Shown one piece after another: positions 51,677 to 61,111 of a stretch of DNA of 64,000 bases. Both the position numbers and the translations under genes were made by a program. The DNA is taken from the NCBI GenBank assembly GCA_016182975.1, contig JACPFJ010000026.1, positions 62,001 to 126,000 on the forward strand, read 5' to 3'. This stretch comes from Deltaproteobacteria bacterium (GTDB lineage Bacteria > Desulfobacterota > Desulfuromonadia > Geobacterales > Pseudopelobacteraceae). How positions within the stretch are numbered: the first letter of the stretch is position 1; each line of letters begins with the position of its first letter. The notes beneath the pieces are model-generated. The model was not told where the DNA came from. It searched no databases and saw only the letters and a list, made by a program, of their open reading frames with translations.

Positions 51677-52717
51677 TCAGTCGTTGTACTTTTTCAGCAG
51701 GGCCTTGGCGTCGTTTATCAGGGCCTGGCCGTTACCCCCCTTGGCAGATACTTCCTTCATCCACTCGTCGTCAACGGATTCGGTCGCCTTGACCCAGCGC
51801 TTGTATTCGGCCTCAGTCAGGTAGTTGACGGCGTTGTTTCGATCCTGCGCTATCTTGCGCGCCGGGGGCTGGAAGCTGTCCCACAGCTTGCCCGCCGTCT
51901 TGGACGCCTCGCGGCCGCTGTTGTTGTCGATGACCTTCTTCAGTTCGGGAGACAGGCTGTTGTACTTGGCCTGGTTCATTGCAAAGACCAGAAAGGTATT
52001 GGAGATCGTGGCGTGCCCCGGCCCGGTCTCGGTGTGGCTCTTGCAAATCTCCTGCATCTTGAGGCCGGTCATCGCCTCCCAGGGCAGACTGGCGCCATCC
52101 ACGACATTCTTGGCGATCGACTCCGGCACGGCCGGGGCGGGCATCTGCACCGGAACCGCGCCGAGCGCGGCCAGTGCCTTGGATGCCAGACGGCCGGGCG
52201 CACGGACCTTGGCGCCTTTGAGTTCCTCCAGGTTCTTGACCGACTTTTTGCCGAAATGGAGCGGCGCGCCGTCGTGCATATGGGTAAAGAGCAGCTTGGT
52301 CCCTTTGAACTCATCCAGGGCATTCTTCTGGATATAGTCCCACAGGGCCTGGCTCCCGGTTTCCGCCTTTTTCACCATGAACGGCAGTTCAAACACCTCG
52401 GTCTTGGTGAAACGTCCCGCCTGATATGACGGGGCGGTCCAGACTACGTCCGCCACCCCGTCACGCGCCTGATCGAACAGCTGGGCCGGGGTCCCGCCAA
52501 GCTGCATGGAAGGATAGATCTGGCACTTGAGCCTGCCGCCCGATTCCTTGTTGATCTTGTCGCACCAGGGAGTGACCAGTTTTTGATGGGTGTTGGAGCT
52601 GCCCGGCATAAAGTGGGCAACCTTGAGGATCACCACGTCCGGTGCGGCAACGGCAACGCCGGCTCCGAAAACGCTGGCTGCAACGGCAAAAATCACGCAT
52701 GTTTTCAACAGACTCAT
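51677..52717 (-). CDS. TRAP-type solute-binding protein (DctP family), paralogue 3
   Basis: 346 residues with signal peptide KTCVIFAVAASVFGAGVAVA. More diverged than paralogues 1, 2 and 4 (for example FMPGSSNTHQKLVTP, ALWDYIQKNALDEF, RAPGRLASKALAALG), keeping the ligand arginine. Lies between the CoA-transferase gene and etfB, so it may import the acid activated by that transferase. AGAGGAGGCGTAAC precedes the ATG. No permease partner. Confidence 0.9.
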   Translation of the reverse strand: MSLLKTCVIFAVAASVFGAGVAVAAPDVVILKVAHFMPGSSNTHQKLVTPWCDKINKESGGRLKCQIYPSMQLGGTPAQLFDQARDGVADVVWTAPSYQAGRFTKTEVFELPFMVKKAETGSQALWDYIQKNALDEFKGTKLLFTHMHDGAPLHFGKKSVKNLEELKGAKVRAPGRLASKALAALGAVPVQMPAPAVPESIAKNVVDGASLPWEAMTGLKMQEICKSHTETGPGHATISNTFLVFAMNQAKYNSLSPELKKVIDNNSGREASKTAGKLWDSFQPPARKIAQDRNNAVNYLTEAEYKRWVKATESVDDEWMKEVSAKGGNGQALINDAKALLKKYND

Positions 52718-52829
52718 GTTACGCCTCCTCTTTCTGTGTGCTTTGGTTGGAATGTGTGAGCAACTTACAGGGATATTCCTCAGACGTTTTGCAGCCCTTC
52801 TTTGTGCGCAAGGGACTGATACCCGAGCT

Positions 52830-52846
52830 CTCCGGCAAATCCGGAG
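52830..52846. repeat. Small hairpin between CoA-transferase and TRAP genes
   Basis: CTCCGG-CAAAT-CCGGAG, perfect 6-bp stem, six bases after the CoA-transferase stop. Could be an attenuator or mRNA processing hairpin inside the operon; no T run. Confidence 0.4.
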
Positions 52847-52851
52847 TCTGC

Positions 52852-54417
52852 TCAGTCCCAGTTTTCAACCTTCATCGTCCCCTTTTCCGCCAGGTTCCTG
52901 TGCATGTTGAAGGCCTTGTAGAGCATGTGCGGCTGGTGGGCGCTGCCGCTTGCCAGGCATTCCTTGAGCGAGCGGTCGAAGTAATCCTTGAGGATCGGCC
53001 GGTAGTCTGGGTGCGCGCATTTCTCGATGATCCTCTCCGCCCTCTGCCGGGGAGCCAGTCCGCGCAGGTCGGCCAGCCCCTGCTCGGTCACCAGCACGTC
53101 CATGTCGTGCTCGGTGTGGTCCACGTGGGTGACCATCGGCACGACACAGCTGATGCCGCTGGGGTCCGACTTTGAAGGGCGCGTGGAGGGGGTGTGCATG
53201 ATGGAGAGATAGGCGTTGCGCATGAAATCCCCGGAACCGCCGACACCGTTGACTATGCGTGAACCGTTGACGATCGAGGAATTGACATGGCCGTAGATAT
53301 CGAATTCCACCGGGGTGTTCATGGCAATCAGGCCGAGACGGCGGATCGGCTCGGCGTGGTTGCTGATGTGCACCGGTCGCAGCATGATCTTTTGGCTGTA
53401 TTCCTCCCAGTTGGCGAAGAGGCGCTTCAGCCCGTCTTCGGACAGGGCGAAGGAGGCGGTCGAGACAAAATCGAGCTTGCCGGAATCAAAGAGATCGAGG
53501 AGGTTGTCCTGCAATACCTCAGTCCAGACGTTCAGGTTCGAGAAGGGACTGGTGAGCAGCCCGCCCACGACGGCATTGGCGATAGTCCCGACCCCGGACT
53601 GCAGCGGCATGAGGTTCTTGGGCAAGCGGCCGTTTTTCACCTCGAACTTCAGAAAATCTATAATGTGATCTGCCAGGCGCCCGGATTTCTCGTCGTACGG
53701 ACCAAAATAGCGCCCCACCGGTTCCTTGCGGGACTCGATGATGGCAGCGATCTTTTGGGGATCGCAGGCGATGCTGGTTGAACCGATCCGATCACCGACC
53801 CGCAGGATGTCGAATGCCTTCTTGTTGGGCGGGGCATCGACACCAACGCAATCGTGAAGCCCTTCCAGGGAAGGTATCGTCGTATTGATTTCGATGATGA
53901 CCCTTTCGGCCCGCTGCACGATCTCGGCGACAATGCCGACGGCAAGGGTCGGGACAATCCCGCCCTCCTCCGTGATGCAGCTCGCCTCGATAATGCCGAT
54001 ATCGATCTTGCCGTCATTATCAAGGGTATAAAATCCGTAGCCGAAGTCCTGCGCGTACATGGAAAGATACCTGTCGCCGAAATTGACCTCTCCGGCATTG
54101 ATTGCCTTCTGGATCGAGTACCCCTGCTGATGCGGCCAGCGCCGGTCCAGCATGCCGAGTTCGGACCAGCGGTCATCCACGTCAATGCCGATGGAGGCGC
54201 CGGTATAGACACTGAAGCGCATCCGTCCCTGCAGGGCGTTTTTTTCGACATGGTCCGCCAGCAGGGCCGGCACCGTCTTGGGATGCCCCTCGGCGAAGCC
54301 GGAGAAACCGAGATACATGCCGTCCTTGAAGAAAGGGATGGTATCCTCGGCAGCCATGATCCGCGCATGCAGCTCCTTGCACCGGACTCTTTTCAGCAAT
54401 TCCGCTTGATTGCTCAT
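52852..54417 (-). CDS. Acetyl-CoA hydrolase/transferase-family CoA-transferase
   Basis: 521 residues from ATG 54417. Cat1-type class I CoA-transferase: FGFSGFAEGHPKTVP-like start (LGFSGFAEG), IEINTTIPSLEG, VGTIANAVVGGL, catalytic Glu in WTEVLQDNLLDLFDSGKL, and NGVGGSGDFMRNAYLS (CoA loop). Geobacter uses such enzymes for succinyl-CoA:acetate and, in aromatic degraders, succinyl-CoA:benzoate transfer; which one is unclear. First gene after the sigma-54 promoter at 54500 and the site array B. Confidence 0.9.
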   Translation of the reverse strand: MSNQAELLKRVRCKELHARIMAAEDTIPFFKDGMYLGFSGFAEGHPKTVPALLADHVEKNALQGRMRFSVYTGASIGIDVDDRWSELGMLDRRWPHQQGYSIQKAINAGEVNFGDRYLSMYAQDFGYGFYTLDNDGKIDIGIIEASCITEEGGIVPTLAVGIVAEIVQRAERVIIEINTTIPSLEGLHDCVGVDAPPNKKAFDILRVGDRIGSTSIACDPQKIAAIIESRKEPVGRYFGPYDEKSGRLADHIIDFLKFEVKNGRLPKNLMPLQSGVGTIANAVVGGLLTSPFSNLNVWTEVLQDNLLDLFDSGKLDFVSTASFALSEDGLKRLFANWEEYSQKIMLRPVHISNHAEPIRRLGLIAMNTPVEFDIYGHVNSSIVNGSRIVNGVGGSGDFMRNAYLSIMHTPSTRPSKSDPSGISCVVPMVTHVDHTEHDMDVLVTEQGLADLRGLAPRQRAERIIEKCAHPDYRPILKDYFDRSLKECLASGSAHQPHMLYKAFNMHRNLAEKGTMKVENWD

Positions 54418-54499
54418 CAAACTACATCTCCCTTCTTTCGCGATTCGCACGAGGCCATTTTGAGAGCGTGCGGGCCATACTCATGCTATAAAACCGTTT

Positions 54500-54515
54500 T
54501 GCAACGGACATGCCA
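54500..54515 (-). promoter_or_regulatory. Sigma-54 promoter of the CoA-transferase operon
   Basis: Minus strand TGGCATGTCCGTTGCA: GG at 54514-54513, GC at 54502-54501, ten bases apart, one mismatch to TGGCACG-N4-TTGCA. Start near 54490. Best sigma-54 match in the window. Confidence 0.85.
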
Positions 54516-54572
54516 CAGCATCAAATCATTCAATTTGATATGTAACATATTGAATTTACTTTTTTAATTGTG

Positions 54573-54587
54573 TCAAATAATATTTGA
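54573..54587. promoter_or_regulatory. AT-rich palindrome between promoter and activator sites
   Basis: TCAAATAATATTTGA, perfect 7-bp arms, in a 60-base AT-rich stretch. Position between the -24 box and site B1 suits an IHF bend or another operator. Confidence 0.4.
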
Positions 54588-54610
54588 TGCCATAACAGAC
54601 AACAATACAT

Positions 54611-54626
54611 CTCCAATATTTTGGAG
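54611..54626. promoter_or_regulatory. Activator site B1 (CTCCAATATTTTGGAG)
   Basis: Inverted repeat CTCCAA-TATT-TTGGAG, about 95 bp upstream of the -24 box. Proposed target of the activator at 54856-56841. Confidence 0.6.
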
Positions 54627-54733
54627 CCGTACGAACAGGCACCGGTTCGCGTTTTCAGGGGAGTTGCCTATATTTTTCAGGGTGTTGTCATTAATGCTGA
54701 AAGACGAGAGGTGTTTTAAGGCGAGACGCGGTT

Positions 54734-54749
54734 GTCCAGTATTTTGGAG
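54734..54749. promoter_or_regulatory. Activator site B2 (GTCCAGTATTTTGGAG)
   Basis: 14 of 16 bases equal to B1; 123 bp from B1, almost the same distance as A1 to A2 (121 bp) at the paaK operon. Confidence 0.55.
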
Positions 54750-54835
54750 GCGAGTATTGACTGCCCCCAGGTCTTTGAAGTCAACTAGCCAATTTTACAT
54801 GCGGATAATTGCGATTGTCAGGCAGGGGGTGAGGT

Positions 54836-54849
54836 ACGATATTTTGGAG
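54836..54849. promoter_or_regulatory. Hybrid activator site B3 (ACGA-TATT-TTGGAG)
   Basis: The left half is ACGA as in the A sites and the right half TTGGAG as in the B sites, around the same TATT centre. Six bases beyond the end of the activator B gene. Confidence 0.45.
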
Positions 54850-54855
54850 GGAGGG

Positions 54856-56841
54856 TTATGCCCCGCGGACGGGGAGCTTGCGTGTAATCCCCAGCTTCTT
54901 CATCTTTGCGTCCAACGTCGTGGCTTTCACCTTCAGAATTTCCGCGGCGCCATTTTTGCCCCGTACGCGCCAGCCGGCGCTTTCCAATACGGCGGTAATG
55001 TGCAATCGCTCCATCTCCTCCAGCGACAATGTCGTGGAGGGCGCCGTGCCGGAATTGTCCGGCACGTCGATAAACAGTACTGGGCCGTGGCTCAAGATCA
55101 TGGCCCTCTCGACCGCATTGCGCAACTCCCTGATGTTTCCCGGCCATTGGTAGCGCTCCAATGCCTCCATGCATGTCTTCGGAATGCGCTCGATGCTCTT
55201 CTCGAAGGCCTTGCCAAACTCCTTCACCATGGCCCAGACAAGGAGGGATATATCTTCCCGGCGCTCACGCAGCGAGGGAACTGAAATGGGAAACACATTC
55301 AGGCGGTAGTAGAGGTCCTCGCGAAATTTGCCCTCCTTTACCGCCTGCAGCAGATTGCGGTTGGTAGCCGCGATGACCCTGACATCCACTTCAACGGGGA
55401 TCGAACTGCCCAATCGCTCAAACTGACCTTCCTGAAGCACGCGCAGCAGCTTGGCCTGCAACTCCAGCGGGAGCTCACCTATCTCGTCAAGAAAGATCGT
55501 CGAACCGTTGGCGGCTTCAAAACGACCTATCTGTCTTGATGAAGCACCGGTATATGCCCCCTTTTCATGACCGAACAGCTCCGCCTCGATGAGCGTGGAT
55601 GGCAGGGCGGCACAGTTCAGCTTTACCATGGTGCGGGACTTTCGACTGCTCAGGCTGTGAATGGCGCCGGCAATCAGCTCCTTTCCGGTGCCGGTCTCCC
55701 CTTGGATGAGCACCGTCGAGTCCGTTGGCGCAACCTGTTCCGCCTGCAACAGGACCTTCTGGATAGCGTCGGATTTACCTATGATCTTCTCGTATTTGTG
55801 CTCAATATTGATCCGATCGCGAAGATAGAGGTTTTCCGCTTCCAAACGGTCCTTCAGGCTCTCTATTTCGGCAAGGGCCTTCTGAATCTTCTGAACCGCC
55901 CGTTTGCGCTCCAGGGCATTGGCAAAAACCTCCCACAAGAGCCGGAGCCGCTGAATAAGAAGGTCAGGCCAGGCCCTTTTGACGGTATACGAAACAAATG
56001 TGATGAACCCCTCGACAACCCCGCCGACAGCCGCCGGGATAAACAGAATCGACTTGATGCCGCCGTACTCCTTGCAATACTGCTTCTCTTTCCAGAAGGT
56101 ATCCGGCAGTTCGTCCACGTCGGAAACCTTGAATATCTCCCCCTGATGCACCATGGCGTCCCACTGGGGGACCACGCCCGAATGAGTGACCGGGGGCTTC
56201 GTGATGCCCGGCAGGGAATACGAATGGGTACAGATCATCTCCCCATTTTCAGGAGAGACGCGCCAGACAGTGCTTCGGTCGAACCCCAGAAAATCTACAA
56301 TTTTATGCAGCTCTTCTTCGATCTTTGCATCAACTTCTGCTACCGGCACATTGATGAAAGCGGCCGAGAGATCGGAGAGAATTGCCTCAAACTTCAGAAG
56401 CTCATCCTGTGCGGCATCCTTCAATTTCCGCTCGGTAACATCCCGGAGGAAGAGGCCGACTCCCTGCACCGTGCCGTTCGGGCCCTTGAGAGGGTAACAA
56501 TTGACAAGCCAGTAGTTGACCCCGGGTTCCGGGAACCCGGCGGGCCTCAACACCTCGGCATCCAGATCCTCAAGCGGCTCTCCGGCAGCGATTACCTGGC
56601 GCAGGCTGCTCTCCAGCGCCGATGCCACTCCGGGATCGACTTCCCGAATCGATCTACCGGCGTGCCGTTCAACGGGTATGCCGTTGATCGCTGCCATATA
56701 CTCATTGACAAAGAGATAGCGCAGATTCGGATCAAGGATGGCAAGCCCGGTCGGGACCTGCTGACATAAGCGCGACAGCTTGACGAAATCCTCTTGAAAA
56801 AGTTCCGCGCTGGGGATAATAGCCTCCGATTTCAAGTTCAT
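54856..56841 (-). CDS. PAS-GAF sigma-54 activator B
   Basis: 661 residues, same architecture as activator A: PAS ([30 protein letters not shown]), GAF ([31 protein letters not shown]), AAA+ ([23 protein letters not shown]) and helix-turn-helix [23 protein letters not shown]. The recognition-helix region differs from activator A ([10 protein letters not shown] versus GLKPTTLNSR), in line with the different half-sites beside each gene. ATG 56841 overlaps the mocA stop (ATGA), GGGGAG upstream. Presumed activator of the CoA-transferase/EtfAB operon. Confidence 0.9.
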   Translation of the reverse strand: MNLKSEAIIPSAELFQEDFVKLSRLCQQVPTGLAILDPNLRYLFVNEYMAAINGIPVERHAGRSIREVDPGVASALESSLRQVIAAGEPLEDLDAEVLRPAGFPEPGVNYWLVNCYPLKGPNGTVQGVGLFLRDVTERKLKDAAQDELLKFEAILSDLSAAFINVPVAEVDAKIEEELHKIVDFLGFDRSTVWRVSPENGEMICTHSYSLPGITKPPVTHSGVVPQWDAMVHQGEIFKVSDVDELPDTFWKEKQYCKEYGGIKSILFIPAAVGGVVEGFITFVSYTVKRAWPDLLIQRLRLLWEVFANALERKRAVQKIQKALAEIESLKDRLEAENLYLRDRINIEHKYEKIIGKSDAIQKVLLQAEQVAPTDSTVLIQGETGTGKELIAGAIHSLSSRKSRTMVKLNCAALPSTLIEAELFGHEKGAYTGASSRQIGRFEAANGSTIFLDEIGELPLELQAKLLRVLQEGQFERLGSSIPVEVDVRVIAATNRNLLQAVKEGKFREDLYYRLNVFPISVPSLRERREDISLLVWAMVKEFGKAFEKSIERIPKTCMEALERYQWPGNIRELRNAVERAMILSHGPVLFIDVPDNSGTAPSTTLSLEEMERLHITAVLESAGWRVRGKNGAAEILKVKATTLDAKMKKLGITRKLPVRGA

Positions 56842-57497
56842 ATATCTCCCCGGCGATCGTTCTGATCGCAAAGCAGGCGGCGATAATCCTCTTCCGTGTC
56901 GACGTCAAGGTGGATGGATGGGTCGGACACCGGCACCGTGAGTATGCGCCCGGCATACTCATCGAAAAGGGACCTGGCGCCGCGGTCTTCATTGAGGGCC
57001 TCGATGCGGCTGAAGGTCTCCCGGCTGAAAAGGACCGGATTGCCGCGTTTTCCCGCGAAAACAGGCTGGACGATGGGGCTGGGGCACGCTTCGTAAGCGG
57101 CCAGGATGAGGTTAATGGTCGCCGTGGAGATGAGAGGCTGGTCCCCGAGCAGGAAAAGGGCGGCTTCCGTCTCCTCCGTCAGTGCCCGCAGTCCGGCCTT
57201 GAGAGAGGTGCTTTGGCCTTTGCCGTAAATGGGGTTCAGGGCTATCGTCACCTCCCTGTCCTTCAAAAGCGGTTCGATTGCATCGGCCTGGTGACCGAGA
57301 ACCACGATGACGCGTTGCAGCGAGGAGGCCAGGGCGCTGTCGACCACGCACTCCAGCATCGTCCGATCCCGGAAGGGGAGGAGCTGCTTTGTCCTGCCCA
57401 TGCGGCTCCCCTCCCCTGCCGCCAGGACAATCCCCGCAACCCCGCGGACGCGGATCTTGTCGCGTTCCTGGCGCGAGACCTCTTTTTCCAGATTCAT
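56838..57497 (-). CDS. MobA/MocA-like nucleotidyltransferase
   Basis: 219 residues. NTP-transferase motif GIVLAAGEGSRMGRTKQLLPF, LGDQPLI with the metal Asp, GKRGNPVLFSRETF and DVDTEEDYRRL. MocA-type CTP:molybdopterin cytidylyltransferases prepare the MCD cofactor for xanthine-oxidase-family hydroxylases. Coupled by ATGA to activator B. A yqeC gene lies 4 kb away, supporting a molybdenum hydroxylase maturation link. Confidence 0.82.
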   Translation of the reverse strand: MNLEKEVSRQERDKIRVRGVAGIVLAAGEGSRMGRTKQLLPFRDRTMLECVVDSALASSLQRVIVVLGHQADAIEPLLKDREVTIALNPIYGKGQSTSLKAGLRALTEETEAALFLLGDQPLISTATINLILAAYEACPSPIVQPVFAGKRGNPVLFSRETFSRIEALNEDRGARSLFDEYAGRILTVPVSDPSIHLDVDTEEDYRRLLCDQNDRRGDI

Positions 57498-57524
57498 ATA
57501 GCCGCCTCGGTTTTATTCTTTGCT

Positions 57525-57701
57525 CCCTGAATCCGTGACGTCTGGAGGGCGGAGCGAGCGAAATGCCGGAGTCAATCGCCGCCCGCGGAAAACATGCCGT
57601 ATGTGTCAGGTGAACGGCGCCAGAGCCGGAACTCATGCCTGAAACGCCGGGACTTAGGCATTCTAAGCGAGAGGAGCCCGGAAGACGTCACGGATTCAGG
57701 G
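57525..57701. repeat. Complete CTGAATCCGTGACG MITE-like element
   Basis: 177 bases with perfect 19-bp terminal inverted repeats (CCCTGAATCCGTGACGTCT and its complement). No coding capacity. The same end and the interior word GCGAGCGAAATGCC occur alone at 14661; a short hairpin form is at 36946. The following 57702-57862 holds no gene. Confidence 0.85.
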
Positions 57702-57862
57702 TTAAATATAGCAATCGGCCGAACAAATTACATCCGAAAAGATGCCGCCGGAGATCAAACCGCTTGAAGCTTGACCGATGGATCGACATTGCCGTGGACG
57801 CGGTTATAATAAGGGTCGGGGGAACAGGCGGGCAACTGGGAAGCAAAGAGGAACAATCAAGA

Positions 57863-60800
57863 ATGATCCCGATCGAGATCGTCTCCATCATAGCCCTTCT
57901 TTACATCGGCCTGCTGTTTACCGTGGCCTACTACGCCGACAAAAAACGGGAAACGGGCCGGAGCATTACCTCCAGCTCTTGGGTCTACTCCCTTTCCCTG
58001 ACGGTTTTCTACACCTCCTGGACCTTTTACGGCGTCATTGGCCAGGCCGCCACCATGGGCATCGCCTGCATCGCCCCTTTGCTCAGTGTTACCCTGACGG
58101 CCTTCATCTGGTGGTTTCTGCTGCGAAAGATGGTGCGCATCTGCAAGGAGCAGAACATCCTCAGTATCGCCGACTTCATCTCCAGCCGCTACGGCAAGTC
58201 ACCCCTCCTCGGCGCAGTCGTCACCATTTTCTTCATCGTGGCGATTATTCCCTATATTGCCTCGCAGATCAAAGCCATTGCCTATACCTTCGACCTGCTC
58301 GCAGCCCCTCCCGAAGCCACCGGCGGGTTCAGAAACCTGATCCCCGCTCTGCCTCACTACATGGATACCGCCTTTATCGTTGCCCTGTTTCTCAGCCTTT
58401 TCGGCATCCTGTTCGGGGCGAGACGACTGGATGCATCGGAGCGCCATGAAGGGCTGGTGGCCGCCGTCGCCCTGCAATCCTTGGTCAAGCTCATCGCCTT
58501 CGTCATGGTCGGGATATTCATCACCTACGGTATGTTCGATGGTTTTGCCGATATCTTCACCCGTTTCGCCGTTCAATTTCCAGACAGGACACACCTCCTG
58601 CTCCTGGGGACACCGCAGGCCCCCTACGCCCTGTGGTTCAGCTGGTTCGTGTTCACGATGACTACGGTCATGTTCCTCCCACGCCAGTTCCATGTCATGG
58701 TCATCGAAAATTCCGACGAGACGCATATCCGGGATGCCATGTGGCGCTTCCCCGCTTACACCTTTCTGATTACCCTGTTCGTCATGCCCATTGCCCTGGG
58801 AGGTATCATCCTTAACGGTGGAGATGTCTCCAAGGCCGATTTTTTTGTCATCAATCTCCCCCTGCAAACGGGCCATCCCTGGCTGGCCATGTTCGTCTTC
58901 ATCGGCGGGTTCTCCGCCTCGGCGGGAATGGTCATGGTTGAATCGGTGGTCCTTGCCACCATGATTCTCAACCACCTGGTCATGCCTGTCATCCTGAAAC
59001 TCAAAATCGCGGCCTCCGACATTTCTGGTGTTCTCATCAACATCAAACGGACCGGGATCGTTGCGGTCGTCTTTCTCGGCTACCTCTACCATCATTTCAT
59101 CAGTGAGTCATACCCCCTGATAAACATAGGGATCTATTCATTGATCGCCGTGACCCAATTCGCGCCGTGCATGCTCGGCGGACTCTACTGGAAACGCGCC
59201 ACACGGCGCGGCGCAATGACGGGGCTGGTATGGGGCTTTATCCTCTGGTTCTATACCCTGCTGATCCCACTGTTCGTTCGGTCGGGATGGCTGGAGCAGG
59301 ATATCCTGACAAACGGCCCCTTCGGCATCGGTCTCCTGCGCCCGTTGGAGCTCTTTGGCCTGAGCGGCCTCGACATGCTGAGCCACGCGCTGTTCTGGAC
59401 CCTCTTCTTCAACCTGGGGGCGTTCATTGCCTTTTCCCTCCTTACCGAGCCGGATAAAGGCGAGGCCGAACAGGCGGTAAAGTTTGTTGACGTCTTCGAG
59501 GTGCGCGAAGAACCGCTCCTGCGCAAGAGAATGAGCAATGCACCCACCATCGAGGAATTCATCGCCCTCATGACCAAGTTTATCGGCGAAAAACAGGCCC
59601 ACGCCGCCATTGCCCAGTACCGTGGAGATCAGCATATCGATGAAAGGGACGGCCTGCCGGAATACGAACTCCCCATACTGAAACGCTTTACCGAACGGGC
59701 CTTGGCCGGTTCGGTCGGCGCCGCCGCGGCCGGCGTCATTGTCGACAGTTATCTGACTGCAAGGGGGAGCGAACTGGAGGACGTCTTCGACATCTTCGGC
59801 ACGGTCACCCTGAGCCGAACCGCCAGCCGCGAACAACTCAGCGTCCTTTACGAGGCGGCAAGGATTGTGGCCGGCAAAGCCGACCTGCAAGCCATTCTCG
59901 ACAACATCCTGAAACATCTCCAACAACAGTTCAAATTCGACATATGCGTTATCCGCATCCTGGATGAGGAAAAGATGTGCCTGACCGTGCGGAGCCAGAA
60001 AGGGATGAGCTCAAAACACCTGGATGAGTCGGATCGGGAACTGAACCATGAAACCTACGCCGGCGCCTGTTTTTTGGCCAATTCGGTGGTGGAGGTCAAC
60101 GACACGGATGTCATGGACAAACCCGACTCCGCCCGGGTCATCCGCAGGGACGGCATCAAGTCCTTTGCCCATGCCCCGATTCAGATCGATGGGAAACCGA
60201 TCGGGGTCCTTTCCGCCTTCTCAAAATCGATGAAAGGGATCTTTACCGACGAGTTCCTTGAGCTCTTCAAAAACCTGGCCGGGCAGATCGGAATAGCCCT
60301 GCGCAATGCCAGCCAGACTGAAAAGCTCATCCAGGCAAAGGAAAGCGAGAGGGAAATGCAGATCGCCAGGAACATCCAGATGGGGCTCCTGCCGACCCGC
60401 GCCCCGGATATCAAGGGGATATCCCTGGCGGGAACATGCATCCCGGCCCGCGAGGTGGGAGGCGATTACTATGATTTTCTGCCGCGCGGCGGCCACTCTC
60501 TGGACCTGGTCATCGCCGACGTCTCCGGGCATAACGTCGGTGCAGCCCTGATCATGGCGGAGGTGCGCACATTCATCCGGGCTGAGGCAAGGAACATTCG
60601 AAGCGCCGGCGAGCTCATAGGCGCCCTCAACGAGTTCCTCCATGATGATCTCACCCGTGCCGAGCTCTTCATCACCATGTTCTACCTGACCTACGATTCA
60701 GACATGCGGAGGATTTCCTTCGCCAACTCCGGCCATAACCATCCGCTGCTCTGGAGGTCGGATTCGCGGAGCTGCGAGTGGCTGGACGCGGAAGGCCTTG

Positions 60801-61072
60801 TCCTCGGAGTCAAACGCGACGTCGCCTTTGAAGAAAAGCAGGTGCGCCTGCAACCAGGGGACATCCTGCTGCTCTACACGGACGGCATTACGGAGACCGA
60901 AAACCCCGCCGGGGCATTTTTCGGCGAGGAGCGGTTGTGCGCCCTGATCGGCGAGTATCACGCCCTGCCCCCGCCGCAGATCATCGACAATCTGCTCAAT
61001 CAGGTCCGCCTGTTCGCAGGGACCCGGAATTTGGTCGACGACATTTCCCTGGTGATCATGCGGATCGAATAG
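57863..61072 (+). CDS. Sodium/solute symporter-GAF-SpoIIE phosphatase fusion
   Basis: 1069 residues. N-terminal SLC5/SSS transporter domain with about 12-13 helices (residues about 1-550; SWVYSLSLTVFYTSWTFYG, NILSIADFISSRYGKS, GGFSASAGMVMVESV), linker, GAF domain (about 690-840; QFKFDICVIRILDEEKMCLTVRSQ, PIGVLSAF) and C-terminal PP2C/SpoIIE phosphatase (about 850-1069; EREMQIARNIQMGLLP, REVGGDYYDF, VIADVSGHNVGAAL, LYTDGITETENP). Resembles CbrA-type symporter-sensors but with a Ser/Thr phosphatase output, probably acting on an anti-sigma-factor antagonist. ATG 57863; ribosome site AGAGGAAC is rather distant. Confidence 0.9.
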   Translation: MIPIEIVSIIALLYIGLLFTVAYYADKKRETGRSITSSSWVYSLSLTVFYTSWTFYGVIGQAATMGIACIAPLLSVTLTAFIWWFLLRKMVRICKEQNILSIADFISSRYGKSPLLGAVVTIFFIVAIIPYIASQIKAIAYTFDLLAAPPEATGGFRNLIPALPHYMDTAFIVALFLSLFGILFGARRLDASERHEGLVAAVALQSLVKLIAFVMVGIFITYGMFDGFADIFTRFAVQFPDRTHLLLLGTPQAPYALWFSWFVFTMTTVMFLPRQFHVMVIENSDETHIRDAMWRFPAYTFLITLFVMPIALGGIILNGGDVSKADFFVINLPLQTGHPWLAMFVFIGGFSASAGMVMVESVVLATMILNHLVMPVILKLKIAASDISGVLINIKRTGIVAVVFLGYLYHHFISESYPLINIGIYSLIAVTQFAPCMLGGLYWKRATRRGAMTGLVWGFILWFYTLLIPLFVRSGWLEQDILTNGPFGIGLLRPLELFGLSGLDMLSHALFWTLFFNLGAFIAFSLLTEPDKGEAEQAVKFVDVFEVREEPLLRKRMSNAPTIEEFIALMTKFIGEKQAHAAIAQYRGDQHIDERDGLPEYELPILKRFTERALAGSVGAAAAGVIVDSYLTARGSELEDVFDIFGTVTLSRTASREQLSVLYEAARIVAGKADLQAILDNILKHLQQQFKFDICVIRILDEEKMCLTVRSQKGMSSKHLDESDRELNHETYAGACFLANSVVEVNDTDVMDKPDSARVIRRDGIKSFAHAPIQIDGKPIGVLSAFSKSMKGIFTDEFLELFKNLAGQIGIALRNASQTEKLIQAKESEREMQIARNIQMGLLPTRAPDIKGISLAGTCIPAREVGGDYYDFLPRGGHSLDLVIADVSGHNVGAALIMAEVRTFIRAEARNIRSAGELIGALNEFLHDDLTRAELFITMFYLTYDSDMRRISFANSGHNHPLLWRSDSRSCEWLDAEGLVLGVKRDVAFEEKQVRLQPGDILLLYTDGITETENPAGAFFGEERLCALIGEYHALPPPQIIDNLLNQVRLFAGTRNLVDDISLVIMRIE

Positions 61073-61111
61073 ACAGCGAATCCCGAACCATGGATTACTC
61101 CAAGGTTGCGC

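Noticed and set aside
57635..57862. N-terminal extension of the symporter-phosphatase fusion
   Set aside because: The extra 76 residues are basic, partly encoded inside the MITE-like element at 57525-57701, and precede the natural membrane-protein start at 57863.
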